Assembly: GCA_033725935.1 (NCBI GenBank)
Contig: MU867064.1
Location: forward strand, 62,001 to 126,000
Source: Cladorrhinum sp. PSN259
Taxonomy: Eukaryota > Ascomycota > Sordariomycetes > Sordariales > Podosporaceae
Reading direction: 5' to 3'
DNA: 64,000 nucleotides
Part shown: piece after piece, positions 37,101 to 47,755 of the stretch
Position numbering within the stretch: position 1 is the stretch's first letter
How the letters are laid out: every line of letters begins with the position of its first letter
Made by a program: the position numbers and the translations under genes
The notes under the pieces: model-generated
Database searches by the model: none
Told to the model about the DNA's origin: nothing
The model's input: the letters and a program-made list of their open reading frames with translations, nothing else

Positions 37101-40100
37101 CGAGACGATCGAGCTCACATCACGATCGACTGGTTCAAACTCCCTTGGCCGATCTGGCGGCTGGTTGTGCCCAGGTATGTTATCCTCCTTGTTCCTCTTC
37201 TGAGAAGGCGTCTTACTCTGAGGCAGCTCACCTGGTTCGGAAGTGGTAACACTTTGAGAAGATTCCGGACCGCTGACACCAGGATCTGGAACAGCTTCAG
37301 CAGACGGCTTCACATAGATAGGCTGGTTCGAGACTAGAGGTGAATCTCGCGTTCGATATGCGGGATCTTCAATCACGATATTAGGGTCGAAACCAGCGCT
37401 TGTTAAGCCTGCAGCGACAGTCGCCGTGAAATCGATATCCTCCACGAAGCCACCTGGCATCTTGTTCATTCCTGGGCTCGATGGCTTCGGGCCTACCGGC
37501 GGGGGGCCGTCGTCGTCATATTGGGCCGAAATGGACCATCGAGACGGAGCAGAAGCATCACGGGCGCTAACACGGGTTGGTTGAGATTCTGATTCCTGCG
37601 TTGGTTTTTGCGCAGAATCCCGTGTTGTCTGAGAAACTGGTCGAGAAGCGGTCTCAGATACCTCCGCAGCTGACTCGGGGCGAACCTCCGGTTGTGGTTT
37701 GCGATCGGAATTTGACTCCGGTGGCTCGCGTGATTGGGTCTGCTCAATGTTGGCCTCGTCTTTGGCCGCCTCGCCAGATTTAGCAGCATCGGCGGCCTTC
37801 TTCTTCGCAAGTAACCCGACAATCATGCCCAGGCCTGTATTGGCAGCCTTCTCTTTCTTAAACCTGAATTTGAGGGGTGAGCGCTCCTGCGAATGTTCCC
37901 GCTCCGGCTCCGGGGCGCGCCCAGTGGCATAGTCCTCCGGCGCCTCAACAGCTTGCCCTGTGCGTCCATCGATAATATATCTAGGCTTACGCTCCTCTCT
38001 CCTGGGGGATTCCTCGCGCGGCTCCGCGGTCACAACAGTAGGTTCGGCACCAGAAGCAGCATGCTTGGCCAACGCCTTCTCGGGTGAGGGAGATGTCACA
38101 GGTGTCGGTCGCACAAGAATAATCATGGGTCGCTCGCGCTCGCAAGATGGGTCTCTCGACTTGAAGATGGGCATCATGACTGGCCCGAAGCCAGGCAAGC
38201 TTGGTCGAGGCGCTTGGTACTTGACCAGATCATGCGGCATGATATAATTATCAATCCGAACATCAGCATTTGGGCCGTCATACTTGGTCTTCTTTGGCGC
38301 ACGCTTCATCTCGGGTGGAGTGACAATGCGCACAACAGGATCCTCAACCATATCGTCATGGTCGTACTTATCAACCACCGACACAGCTGGGGAGACGCTT
38401 CTGGAACGGATCTCCTCTTCGGCAACTTTGTCGGCAATCTTCTGTTCGCGGTAATAGCGATCGGCCTCTTCCTGAACTGGATCTCGCACTGGTTCGCGGT
38501 CTCGGCCCCTCTGACGTGAGGGTGAGCGGACCCGAGAGCGTTCTCTCTCCTGGCTGTTGGCCGCTTGCTCGGGTGGGGTGTTAGAGCGGGGAGTCTCATC
38601 GGCGTTGGACTCGGCCCTACGTAACTCATTTTCATATGAGTCGCGGCGGCTCAATCGTTCATATGGATTGGGCTGAGGGTCCAGATGTGTCCAGTCAGGC
38701 TCTCGATCTACTGTGTGGACTTGTGGGGTGAGTGGTCTTGCTGGTGTAGTATATATGGGAGTTGGGAAGGCATCGTCTGGAACCTGGTATTGGAAAGGAT
38801 CCACAGGTGCTGTGTCTTTGCTTCCGGACGGCTGACCGCCTGTATTGGATTCAGGCTCAGCACTTTCAAGTTTGGGAGTCTCCTTGAGCGCTCCGTAGGG
38901 GGTTTCCTTGGGAACCTCTTTAGCGCCTTCCCCGGCAGCTTTGGCGACTTTGGCGGCTTCCAGCTCAGCAAAGAGTCTCTGCCGCTCCTTCTCGCGCTCA
39001 AGTTCCTTTTGGGTCTCCTCCAGCAATCGACGAAGCTCTTCCCGAGCAATGCGCCTTTCCTCTTTACCCGGCTTCCTTGCAGCAGGGGTCAAGGAGTCTG
39101 CCGGTTTCGCTTTGGGTGCAGGGGCTGCTGGTTCTTTGCCCTTGCTGGGGGATGAATAGGAGCCATCGCGATCATCAACAAGGAGGACGATATCTTTCTT
39201 GGCACGATGCCGTTCTTCGCGCTCCTTTTCCTTGTCACGGCTTACCTCGCGAGCTTCAATCTTTCGACGCTCATCGCGATCCCGTTTCTCGGCTTCTTTG
39301 ATGCGGCGATCATGGTCCATCCGGTTGCGGTCATCGGTCCACCGTTCCTGTTTATAGACTTTCTCGCGCTCTTCCCGGACACGGCGCTCTTGCTCGTCCA
39401 TCCACTCCCGCTTTTCTCGATCCTTGCGCTCCTGTTCTGCCTTGTCACGCAGCTCCTTTTCGCGACGCTCAAAGTCCTCACGAAGTTGGCGTTCCTCGCG
39501 CGCATGACGTGCACTGTCCTCGCGATGACGGCGCACTTCCTTCTCGAGACGTTCACGTTCCCGAAATATCTCATCCACGTCACGCTCAGGTTTTTCCTCC
39601 AGCCCTACCAAAACTGTGCCCGCAGGAGCACTGATAATTGCCGGTGCAATCACTGTCGCTTTATGATCCGATCTGGGTTTGTGGTCAGACTTTGGAGCTG
39701 GTTGTGAGTGGTAGTCCTGATGTTGGAGCTTATTATAATCAGGCCCATCTTGCTTCTCAAGTTCGTCTCTTCTAGAAGGAACAATGATAGCTGCAACTGG
39801 TTGACCAGCACATTCTCCCTCGGGTTTCATGTTGTCACGACGTTCAACATGCTCATGCCTATTGCCCCGTCCGTTAGAGGCACATTCGTCACACTGCCAG
39901 GAAGATACATAAACTTGCCTCTGATTTCTCTCGTCACGCTTATCATTACGTGTTTCATATGGTCCGTCATGTCGCGGTTCGTCACGTTTCTCACGTCTCT
40001 CATATCGTTGGTCATCACGCTTCTCATCGCGTCTGTCCTTCACAGCTTCAGTTAAAATCGCACCTCCAGCGGCTCCAATGACAGCTGGAAGTACTGCAGA

Positions 40101-41747
40101 AGTCACCCCATCCAAAAAGCTTCGTTCCTCGCGGTCCTGCCGTCTCGAGCCAGGGCTTCCGGTATTGTGTGATTGGCGTTCTGACAAAACAGCAGCGCTC
40201 CGTTCGTCTAAAACCCTCGGAGAAACCGGAATCCGTGGTTTTGGCGCTTGAATCGGTACCGGTGCAGGGCGCGAATACATATCGGAAGGCTGAGGTGTCG
40301 AAACTGGAATGGGAGCCGGGACGATATGGCTGGAAACAGGCATGCTTGTTGAGCTTGGGATGGCCTCATAGCGAGAAGGATCTGTGGTTGGAACAGGATA
40401 CATATTTCGCATCGGCCTGGCCTCGTCACTTGCGCTGTCCGGTTTGGGAATTGGATCATCAGGGTATCTGTACGGTGGATGACCTGTTGAGACTGGGCTT
40501 TGGTACTCTCCGGGACGGAAGCCACAGGGGGTGTGGACATAGCCACGGAGGGAATTTACTGGACCGAACATGGCCGGATCAACAGCTGATGGCTTGCGGT
40601 CAGGTGGACGCATCGCTTCAGATGGACGCTCTGAGATAATCGTTGGCGGGCCAACAACTGAGCCGGCATAAACACTCCCGGCGATAGCTCCAGCAGCAGC
40701 TCCAGCAACAATTGCACCAACTCCGGTACCGATTCCGCCGCCTCCAAAACCCGGAGGGCCAGGAATTTGAGGAAGTTGGGGGTCCGAAAACCTGGGCATC
40801 GAACCATACGCTAGGCCAGAGTCACTGTCGCTCGTAAATGTGTCGGAAGAATCAGAGTCTGAGGCAGACTCCCAGTCTGTGTCATCATCCGGCCCATGGC
40901 CTGCAGGTCTGGAGGGACCAATGCCACGATTGATGTTCTCAAGTTCCGAGTTCTTGCGACGGAAATCAGAATAAGCGGACGCCGCACCCACAATACGAGA
41001 TGGGCGACTCTTTCCTATGCGCTCGAGGTCTTTGATGTTCTCGGCGCGTGCGAGGTCCGAGAGCTTTCGGCCAAGCGCAATGATCTCCTCATCTGTCTCT
41101 GCCCTCTTGAGAATGGGGCGGCCATCAGGTCCAACGAGTGGCTGTTGTGGCAATGGTGGTGGGTAGCCACTATATTGGTGATGTGGTGGGGGATGGTAGC
41201 CAGATTGGTGGGGAGAATAACTTGAATACTGGGAAGGATGGCCCGGTTGCGGGGTATGCTGCCCATATTGTACGTGCTGTGTGTTGTACTGGGGATACTG
41301 TTGTTGAAGCTGCTGATAATGCGACTGTGTATCTGCTTGCTGTGGCTCCTCCTCGAACGAGCTCCTCGAAATATATCCCCTGCCATAAGCCAAATCGCTA
41401 TCCGACGACGACGAGTTCTTCTTCCGAAATGAGCGACGCTTCTTGACCTTCTTGACCGACGATGAAGCAAAAAAAGCCCGAATACCGAAGCGACTCGGGC
41501 GCGAGATGTTCAGAAAACTGGATGATGTCGAGGATGATGTCGACGTCGTTGAATCAGCACGAGATCGAGCTAGGGGTTGTGATGCTGATGCCTTCGGCGT
41601 GGCTGACTGAGTAGGTGTTTGAGAGGGCGAGGCGACGGTGTCAACAGCGGCGGCGGCAGCGGCGGCGAGCTGCTCTCTCGAAGTCCTCCGCTGAGCGCGT
41701 CGCCGACGGGAGCTCTCCGGGCTCCGTCGACGGGGCTCTCGCTTCAT
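16167..41747 (-). CDS. lah: Giant leashin (Lah)/involucrin-repeat protein, about 8,470 residues
   Basis: Three minus-strand exons (41747-25069, 24990-17822, 17753-16167) form one frame once the 99-N gap (30947-31045) is taken as 2 mod 3 long. Order of parts: basic Arg-rich start and Ser cluster before DSDLAYGRGYI (about 1-125); Gln/Tyr/Pro-rich tract (136-212); two Gly/Ala-rich segments (331-364, 542-570); charged coiled coils (about 720-860, 890-940); about 75-80 degenerate LPxLPES...SP repeats (1670-4430); proline tracts (near 4900); lysine clusters; an acidic Glu/Pro/Val-rich stretch (5560-7500); and a C-terminal coiled coil (about 7973-8114) followed by a helical domain containing QQWVLRFSKFSD and FTRYLFGMDREQRQK. 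This architecture and C-terminus match the leashin/involucrin-repeat family. That family tethers Woronin bodies, through WSC, to the septal pore or cell cortex. The gene-level call is firm; the cellular role is inferred from Neurospora and Aspergillus. Confidence 0.9.
17754..17821 (-). other. Second intron of the giant gene
   Basis: A 68-nt phase-0 intron with a GTAAGT donor and a GATGCAG acceptor. It contains a misleading in-frame ATG (MPRNSNKMQ) that makes the last exon look like a separate gene. Splicing joins KDMADVF directly to DGYGEGRIG. Confidence 0.88.
24991..25068 (-). other. Intron of the giant gene with an in-frame stop if retained
   Basis: This 78-nt intron has a GTGGGT donor, a TGACTAAT branch-like site and a GATCAG acceptor. 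Splicing joins MAEAEAE to ESIENMRT in frame. If it is retained, translation stops at 25037-25039, about 5,567 residues into the protein. The next ATG (24976) lies 15 bases into the following exon. It is therefore a natural point at which a shorter N-terminal product could be separated from the C-terminal part. Confidence 0.85.
29279..29735 (-). repeat. 90-bp tandem array A (LPALPDSLPHSPVQEL units)
   Basis: The same ten bases recur at 29461, 29551 and 29641, exactly 90 apart, and neighbouring units are nearly identical over their whole length; flanking units are diverged. Each 30-residue unit carries LPALPDSLPHSPVQEL followed by an acidic SEVDFDN. The period is a multiple of three, so expansion keeps the frame. 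Confidence 0.95.
30591..31308 (-). repeat. 90-bp tandem array B (DLPALPESLAQSPVEES units), interrupted by a gap
   Basis: A shared ten-base anchor recurs at 30641, 30731, 30821 and 30911, and again at 31101, 31191 and 31281, with exact 90-bp spacing on each side of the N run. Units differ by only a few bases. Each encodes 30 residues with DLPALPESLAQSPVEES and LAVQEPFEEDFS. The array is the most recently homogenised part of the gene and explains why the assembly broke here. Confidence 0.96.
30947..31045. other. Assembly gap (99 N) inside tandem array B
   Basis: The gap is 99 N long. Taken literally it shifts the reading frame, because the left and right coding frames differ. Unit anchors flanking it are 190 bases apart, which is 2x90+10, so a true gap of 89 bases (or 89 plus multiples of 90) would restore both the period and the frame. 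Confidence 0.97.
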
Positions 41748-43229
41748 TTTCGGCTCACTATTCCTTTATGGTCCATTCATTTGCGATAATGGTGATTATA
41801 GTGTTTCCGTATTCCGTATCCGGCTTCCACAATATTACGCGATTATGCGATTATGGGTTCAGTGTCGCCCGAATATGGAAGTTAGGTCGTGATTCTCTAC
41901 GGAAAGACACTACCGACGGCGGTGTTTGTTGTTTGGTTATGGATCACAACCTAGAAGGTTGGAGGCTGGGGTTTGGCACAGCTCCAGTTGCTAAACCTAC
42001 CTAAACCCCCAGCCCGCTCCGCGCAGGAGCCCACTTTCCATTGATTGCTCTGCGACGGAGCTCGGCTGCTGAGTGGTCAAGGGTCGGATGGCAGGTTGCC
42101 CCCCTCACTTTTTCCCTGTCTCGGGAACCCTTGACGCGGATCGATCACACACTCTTCAGCCTGGGAAAGAGGCAGGGGTTCGAGGCAAGCGCTGACGGCC
42201 TCTCTCGGGCTCTGTCTTGCCTGGGCCTCTAGGCGACAACAACCCAAGCGCTACCGCCCACAAATTGATTGACTCCGCTTTGCTACACGCAGCACGGACC
42301 ACAAACCGATCCCTATGGCCTCTCACGTCTTCCTCCTTCCTCAATCTCTGGCTTCAGCTGACATTTGCCAGACTCAATCTCGAAATGCGAGCGCTGATTG
42401 GACCAGACGCGCGATTGGGTTTCGCGCTTTCTCCCTTTTGACCACCCCCCACATCACCTCCTGCAGGTTGTGCAGGTTTAGGCCTCTTGAGTCGTGATCA
42501 TCCAGCCACAGGTATGTTGCACTGCTCTTGCAGTTCTGCTGTTCCACACTACGGCCAAACCTGGAGCCACTCACGGCTTCTGGTCGACCCGTCGTGCAGG
42601 TTTGTGCATGTCTTTGATGGGCACCCTTCTGACTTCTCACCGCTCAATTTATCCAATCCATGATCCCATCTGGCCGCCCGGCCCCACTTTATTTTAACAG
42701 GTCAAACGGCAGAACCGAAGAATCGTCGAGTCCGCCGGCTACACGTGTCGCCGTCCCCCGCGAGCAGTGAGCACCAGGGTTCCCTCCAATTTCCTGCTGT
42801 GGATGACAAACCTGAGAAGTCTCGGCAACCTGCATAAAATCTCCCGTCCCGGAGGCCTTCCTCGAGGGTCTCCCGTCGTCGCGTCGAATTTGCCTCCTCT
42901 GAGATAATGGCGTTGCGGTTGTTGGAACTGATGTGAATGAACAGAAGCTCTTGTAACCAATACGTCAGTTGAGCTCGCCTCATCCCTCCTCATTGGTACC
43001 CAACAATCGTTGTCGATCTTCTCCATATTCGAACACACGAAGTCTTGATAAGACCCGATAAGATGCTGACCAAGGGGGGTCAGGTCTTCCTAGGGTTGAC
43101 CATGTGGACAGCAGCCACTATCTAGATTGTATACGAACTTTCTCATAAGCCAGGATGTGTTTTACTTGAACTATATCTCTCTCTATATACTAAATTCTCA
43201 TTCTACAAGAAGTTCGCCATAGTCTTACT
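41748..43229. other. Intergenic: promoter of the giant gene and 3' region of the cellobiohydrolase gene
   Basis: About 1.5 kb without a supportable gene. The left part (41750-42300) is upstream of the giant gene's ATG. The right end (43100-43229) is A/T-rich and is probably the 3' UTR of the cellobiohydrolase. A B-box-like tRNA motif near 42178 has no A box or cloverleaf around it. Confidence 0.55.
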
Positions 43230-44799
43230 TTAGCTGGCCGCAAATGTCGAATTAATTGCACCAAGCTTGATGTTGGAATAAATGACAGAGGCATCGGGGT
43301 GTGCGGCCTCGACCTTTGCTGGCAAACCAGCTTCAGGATCGCATCTGCCGCGAGCAACACCGGGCTTGTTCGGGTCGGCATCGGCTGGGAAGTTGCTATC
43401 GAGCCAATTCATCGACACAGCATGGTCGTCCCAGACACTCAACACCAAGACCATCTTCTCAAGCGACTTGCCCATGGCAGCCATGCCACCCAATGTACCA
43501 AAGTAATTGTTGTCGCCAAAGGCCTTCTTTTGCTGGACGCAAAAGTCATCACTGATGTGATTGACGGGGTCAACACCTTCAATGACAACTTCAGAGTTCG
43601 GAATGACCTGGCCCTCTTGGACATAGAAACGGTGAATGCTCTTGAGGTTGCCCGTGTCAGTGCCATCGTCAGTTATGAACTGTGTTACAATAGTGAAGGG
43701 CTTGGTGGTGTCGACTGTCTTCTCCGGTCCGTAAAACTCCTTGTTGCCCAGCCGGAAAGAGTTGAAATCACAGCCATCTAAACCAGCTATCTGTCAGCTC
43801 AAATTCACGCTTGGTTATGGATTCAGAAATAGCCCATTCAGAGGAGCAACTCACCCTTGTCGCACAATGATGAGTACCGATCACTCCCAGTACCACAGTC
43901 AACCCCCTCGCACCTCGTCTGCTCGTTGACGCTGCACACATGGGGCGTATAAGCGGTAGCATCCATGTTGGCCTCCCAGATATCCATCTCAGCACAGCAA
44001 GTGCCATACTTGCCCGTGCCGGAGCTACCACTATCACCTCCCCACTCTTCAACATTGGCCTACGAACCATGTTAGCTTCCATAATCCAACCTGCAGTCTT
44101 TTTTTTGGATCGAAACAAGGACAGAGAAACACTTACAGCCCCGTTGATAAACTTGATGTCCTGCGGACATTGACTGTCGCAGTATCCCGTGCCGTACTCA
44201 GCTCCGGCCTTGTTGCCTGAGAATCGGCTGAGCCCACCGTCCTCGTCCATTTCACTAAAGTAAACGGCGCCGTTCAGTCCGCACGGCAGGTTTGACACGT
44301 CCACGTCAAAGGTGAACTCCTTGTTCAGCAGGTTGAACATGCGGTACTTGTCAGGACTGGCCATGAGATAGACACGGCTGCCAACATTTTGCCCGTTGTC
44401 ATTCTTGGTGACAAACTGCAGGCGGAGTGCACCGGATGAGGGAGTGGTGATGCCGTACGTCTTCTCGTAGTCAGCGCCATCAATAGCACAGTTGGCGGCA
44501 CATGTCTCGCCGTCAGGGCAGGCAGTGGTATTCCAACCATCACCAGTATAACAGTTTGTATAGCCTGTAGTGATGTGTGTCCAGCGCCAGTTGGACTTTT
44601 CGGGGTTAGTGTATGTTTTTTAAAGAGGTGCTAGAAGACTCACATCAAGAACGACCTCGGTATTCTCCTTGGTGCAAGAGCCAGGGGCAGTGCACACCTC
44701 CATCGGAAGGGAAGGGTGACGCTCTGGAGTGTTGGTGCCTACTTGCTGGCCAAGCACGAGGCTAGCAAAGTAGAGAGCTGCTGCTGTTGTTCGATACAT
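43230..44799 (-). CDS. GH7 cellobiohydrolase (Cel7/CBH I type), catalytic domain only
   Basis: Four exons (44799-44644, 44595-44137, 44059-43855, 43777-43230) give 455 residues. It is a secreted retaining 1,4-beta-glucan cellobiohydrolase that acts processively from cellulose reducing ends. The signal peptide is about residues 1-17, and the mature protein starts QQVGTNTPE. The catalytic motif EMDIWEAN gives nucleophile E229, D231 and acid/base E234. In mature numbering these are 212, 214 and 217, identical to Trichoderma Cel7[20 protein letters not shown] and the many paired cysteines fit the fold. The sequence ends in NSTFAAS right after the catalytic domain, with no Ser/Thr linker and no CBM1. 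Cel7B-type endoglucanase is the alternative, but the motif context favours a cellobiohydrolase. Expression is probably cellulose-induced. Confidence 0.96.
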
Positions 44800-44892
44800 A
44801 GTGATGGGGGCCAGGAGCTGCATTCGTATAGAGACTGAGGTGTGAGTGTGCTGAAGAGCTTCCATCGAGCAAACACCACAGGGCCCATACCA

Positions 44893-44899
44893 TTTTATA
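44893..44899 (-). promoter_or_regulatory. TATA box of the cellobiohydrolase gene
   Basis: TATAAAA on the minus strand about 95 bases before the ATG at 44799, a normal distance for a strongly induced fungal secreted-enzyme gene. Inferred from sequence and position. Confidence 0.55.
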
Positions 44900-46993
44900 C
44901 ATGTCTTCGTCACCAGTTGCTCTTGGAGATGGAGACTCTCGAATAGGCAACGGAGTGAAGCCCATTACGATCATCCCTTCCGGCTCCATCAACCAACCCA
45001 CTTCAGCCCTGGCCAACAATCTACCTTCCGGCCTATCGCTTACAACTTGAACTTCTCGCCATCATGCTCCGGATGTAGCAAAAACATCTTGATAGGTTTT
45101 TACCTGCAATGATGCCAGCATAATCCCATTCCACCCGAGATGTCGCTTAACGCTCACCACGGAGCTTCCTACCAAGTTCTCACCCAGCACGGGACGATCT
45201 CCCCGAACTCCCAGGCCAAATGGTACCGAACATCATAGCATTGACTGCAGATCTACCATGCCCATGATCATCAGAGCATTCCAGCATTGCGGTTCTGATT
45301 AGGTGCGTAGGCGTGGGTAGGGGCGCTTGAAGATCATGCTGATTAGGCTACCGGTTAAACCTCCCAATGATCAACATCATACCCGCTCTGAGAAACATGA
45401 AACCTGGTCTTACAAGGCGGAACTATGCGACTCGTGTTTTTGAGTCCCAAAAAGGAAGGTTTAGTTCCCGGTACGGAGGAGTCAGCCGCAATACTAGGTA
45501 TCGCCACGATCGACGTAATTACCGTGTTGAACGTTGTGGTCAAGGGGTTCAATGCAACGTGAAGTAAGAGCCGCATACCCAAGTTGACGTCTCTCGCCCT
45601 AGAAAAAGGAGCGTCCTGTAGGGGCCACAAAAGCAAAGAAAAAAAAACTTCTGTCAATAAACAATGACTGATGTGTTAGGCAGCCCATGATACTCGGAAT
45701 GGAAAATCAGCATTGGTGGCTAAGCAGTGACACAGCTCTTCGAGAATCTACCCTTAATGTCAATGAACGATTACAGTAGAGGACGTCCACATTGGCGCGG
45801 GCTTGAATCCGGACTGGCAAAAGATTTTGCTACGATCTCATCGCGCGGAAACCTTGGCCGGTGGATTGCCTTCCTCCGAGTCTGCGGCAGCACCTTCTTC
45901 CTGATCCCAAAGGTAGGAAAGATGAAGGGAGCACACCTGCGAGAAAATTTCTGAGCTCAAACGAGAACTCAAACATAAAAGGCGCTGTCAGAAACACCAA
46001 TACCCCGTTGACGCTTTATTTACCTTTCAATGAGTGGAAAGTGCCACTTCAGCGAGGCCAAGGAAAAGTAAAAGCATCTCACCCTCTTCACCGTCAGCAC
46101 TTTTCAACATCGTAACAGAAAGATATTGTAGTCAACAAGATATGATTACATGTTAATGGCTCCGTGCGAATGGTGAAATCAGTTCTAGGCAAATGTGGTC
46201 AGGAATGGCATCGCTGGTGAAGGGAACAAGAATATTCATATCGTTAGCCAGAAGGACTCGCATGACAAGAGGTGGATGGTGAAGTCCGAAATCAATTCCG
46301 GAAAGTAATGGGGAGCCCAAGTTTTTAATCTCAGAGCATCATCACCGCTACGCGATCAAAAAAAGTTACCAAACGCTGAGCAATGCATATCAACAGAAAC
46401 TAAGAGTTGCCCATAGTCACACGGTTGGTGTCAGACTTCTCATAGTTTTCTGCATATACTGGCCTTCTCTGATAACTATAGAGAACTATCCTGGCACATA
46501 AGAGACAAAATAGGCGTTGCAAACAAGAAGCAGGCAATATATGGGTCTTCATTGGGTTTTACTGGGAGGCAATCAAACTATTATAGTGTAAATAGGTAGA
46601 AATCAACTAACGGACAGATTGCTGTTGGGCTGCATGGATGAGAGCTAAATCAGAAGATGGTTAGGTAAAGAATGAGCATCATGCAGTAGACTACCATAGA
46701 ACTTCGACCTTGGCTAGAAGTGAGAACTTGTTGCTTTTGAACAAGACAAGAAGAAAAGGAAAGGAGCAGTGTAGCGCGAGTCACCGTTATATTTACTAAG
46801 AACTAGGCTTCAATGGCGACAAGAGAGGGGGAAAAAATATCTTCTAGTATCAAGAAGAACAGTTTCTATCACAACCGAGACAAACCATTAAGAGAGACTG
46901 TATAATATATTCCCACAATACCTATACACAGTGATGAATAATCTAACACACCGTCACAACTGAATACTCCACCGCCAGAACGATTTCTAAGGT
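44900..46993. other. Intergenic: cellobiohydrolase promoter and 3' flank of the DUF3605 gene
   Basis: About 2.1 kb with no supportable gene. A GGCTAA (XlnR/XLR-1 core) occurs near 45718, far upstream of the cellobiohydrolase start and therefore weak evidence. From 46100 to 46990 the sequence is A/T-rich with scattered stops in all frames. Confidence 0.55.
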
Positions 46994-47755
46994 TTAATTT
47001 CTCTCACACAACGGCACATCCCCATTAGTAATCTCATCAACAAACTTCGGATCCGGATCAAACAGCATGACATGGAAATGCTCCACAGATTTCACAGACT
47101 TTAGTGAAGCCCAGTTCTTGAACCAGATAACCTGTCAACACATATAAAACATTAGCATCCCACTCCCCAATTTTAAACCCCTTCTCTCTCTCATTGATGA
47201 GGGACTTACATTCTCCCTTCCCACTCTCTCACCAAACTTGCTCTCCACCCAATCATCAATCTCCCCTCTGGCCTCGTCAGTCAAATCCCCCGTCTGTGGA
47301 TCGTCTCTCAACTCAAACTTTGTCCAAACCACCAAGTGCACAATCCTGGGATCAATGCCATAGGGCCAGTCATTCCGCAGCACTTTGATATCCTCCCTCT
47401 CAGTCTCCGGGTCAAACGGGGTTTGTCCCTTTGGTGTGATGGGCAGTTCCCAATCGAGTCGTTGCGACAAGATAAACTTCATGACACTGCCGTACTCTTG
47501 CTTCAACTTCCAAGTAAACTCCAGATACCTCCGCAGCTCAGAGGGAATACGCTGGAAGAGTTCAAGTCTGTTTTGGGCTACTTTGGACTGGACGACGGAC
47601 CACGAGTCGATGGTGTACTCGCTGTCTGGGGTGCTGATTATCCCGCGGTCTTTATCGTTGATATTGCGAAGGAATTCTGGGCATTCAGGTGTTCGAAGGT
47701 GCAGTGGAATGTTGATTTGCCAGTAAGGGAGCGAGTTCTGAGTGGTGGTCTCCAT
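46994..47755 (-). CDS. DUF3605 protein (N-acetylglucosamine-induced protein 1-like)
   Basis: Two exons (47755-47210 and 47131-46994) give 227 residues. The intron 47132-47209 has a GTAAGT donor and a TGACAG acceptor, and it splits the conserved block so that GREN joins [15 protein letters not shown] in frame. The conserved core [19 protein letters not shown], followed by an acidic helix around residues 160-180 and [12 protein letters not shown] near the end, is characteristic of the fungal DUF3605 family. Members are often named after a Candida gene induced by N-acetylglucosamine. It is soluble with no signal peptide, and the biochemical function is unknown. The start is the first ATG; a GTG 48 bases upstream is not used in fungi. 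Confidence 0.85.

Noticed and set aside
25037..41747. Two separate genes meeting at the N run, in different frames
   Set aside because: The frame change occurs exactly at the gap, inside identical 90-bp units on both sides. A gap length of 2 mod 3 removes it.
42170..42195. tRNA B-box-like sequence GGGTTCGAGGC
   Set aside because: No A box at the required distance upstream and no cloverleaf pairing.
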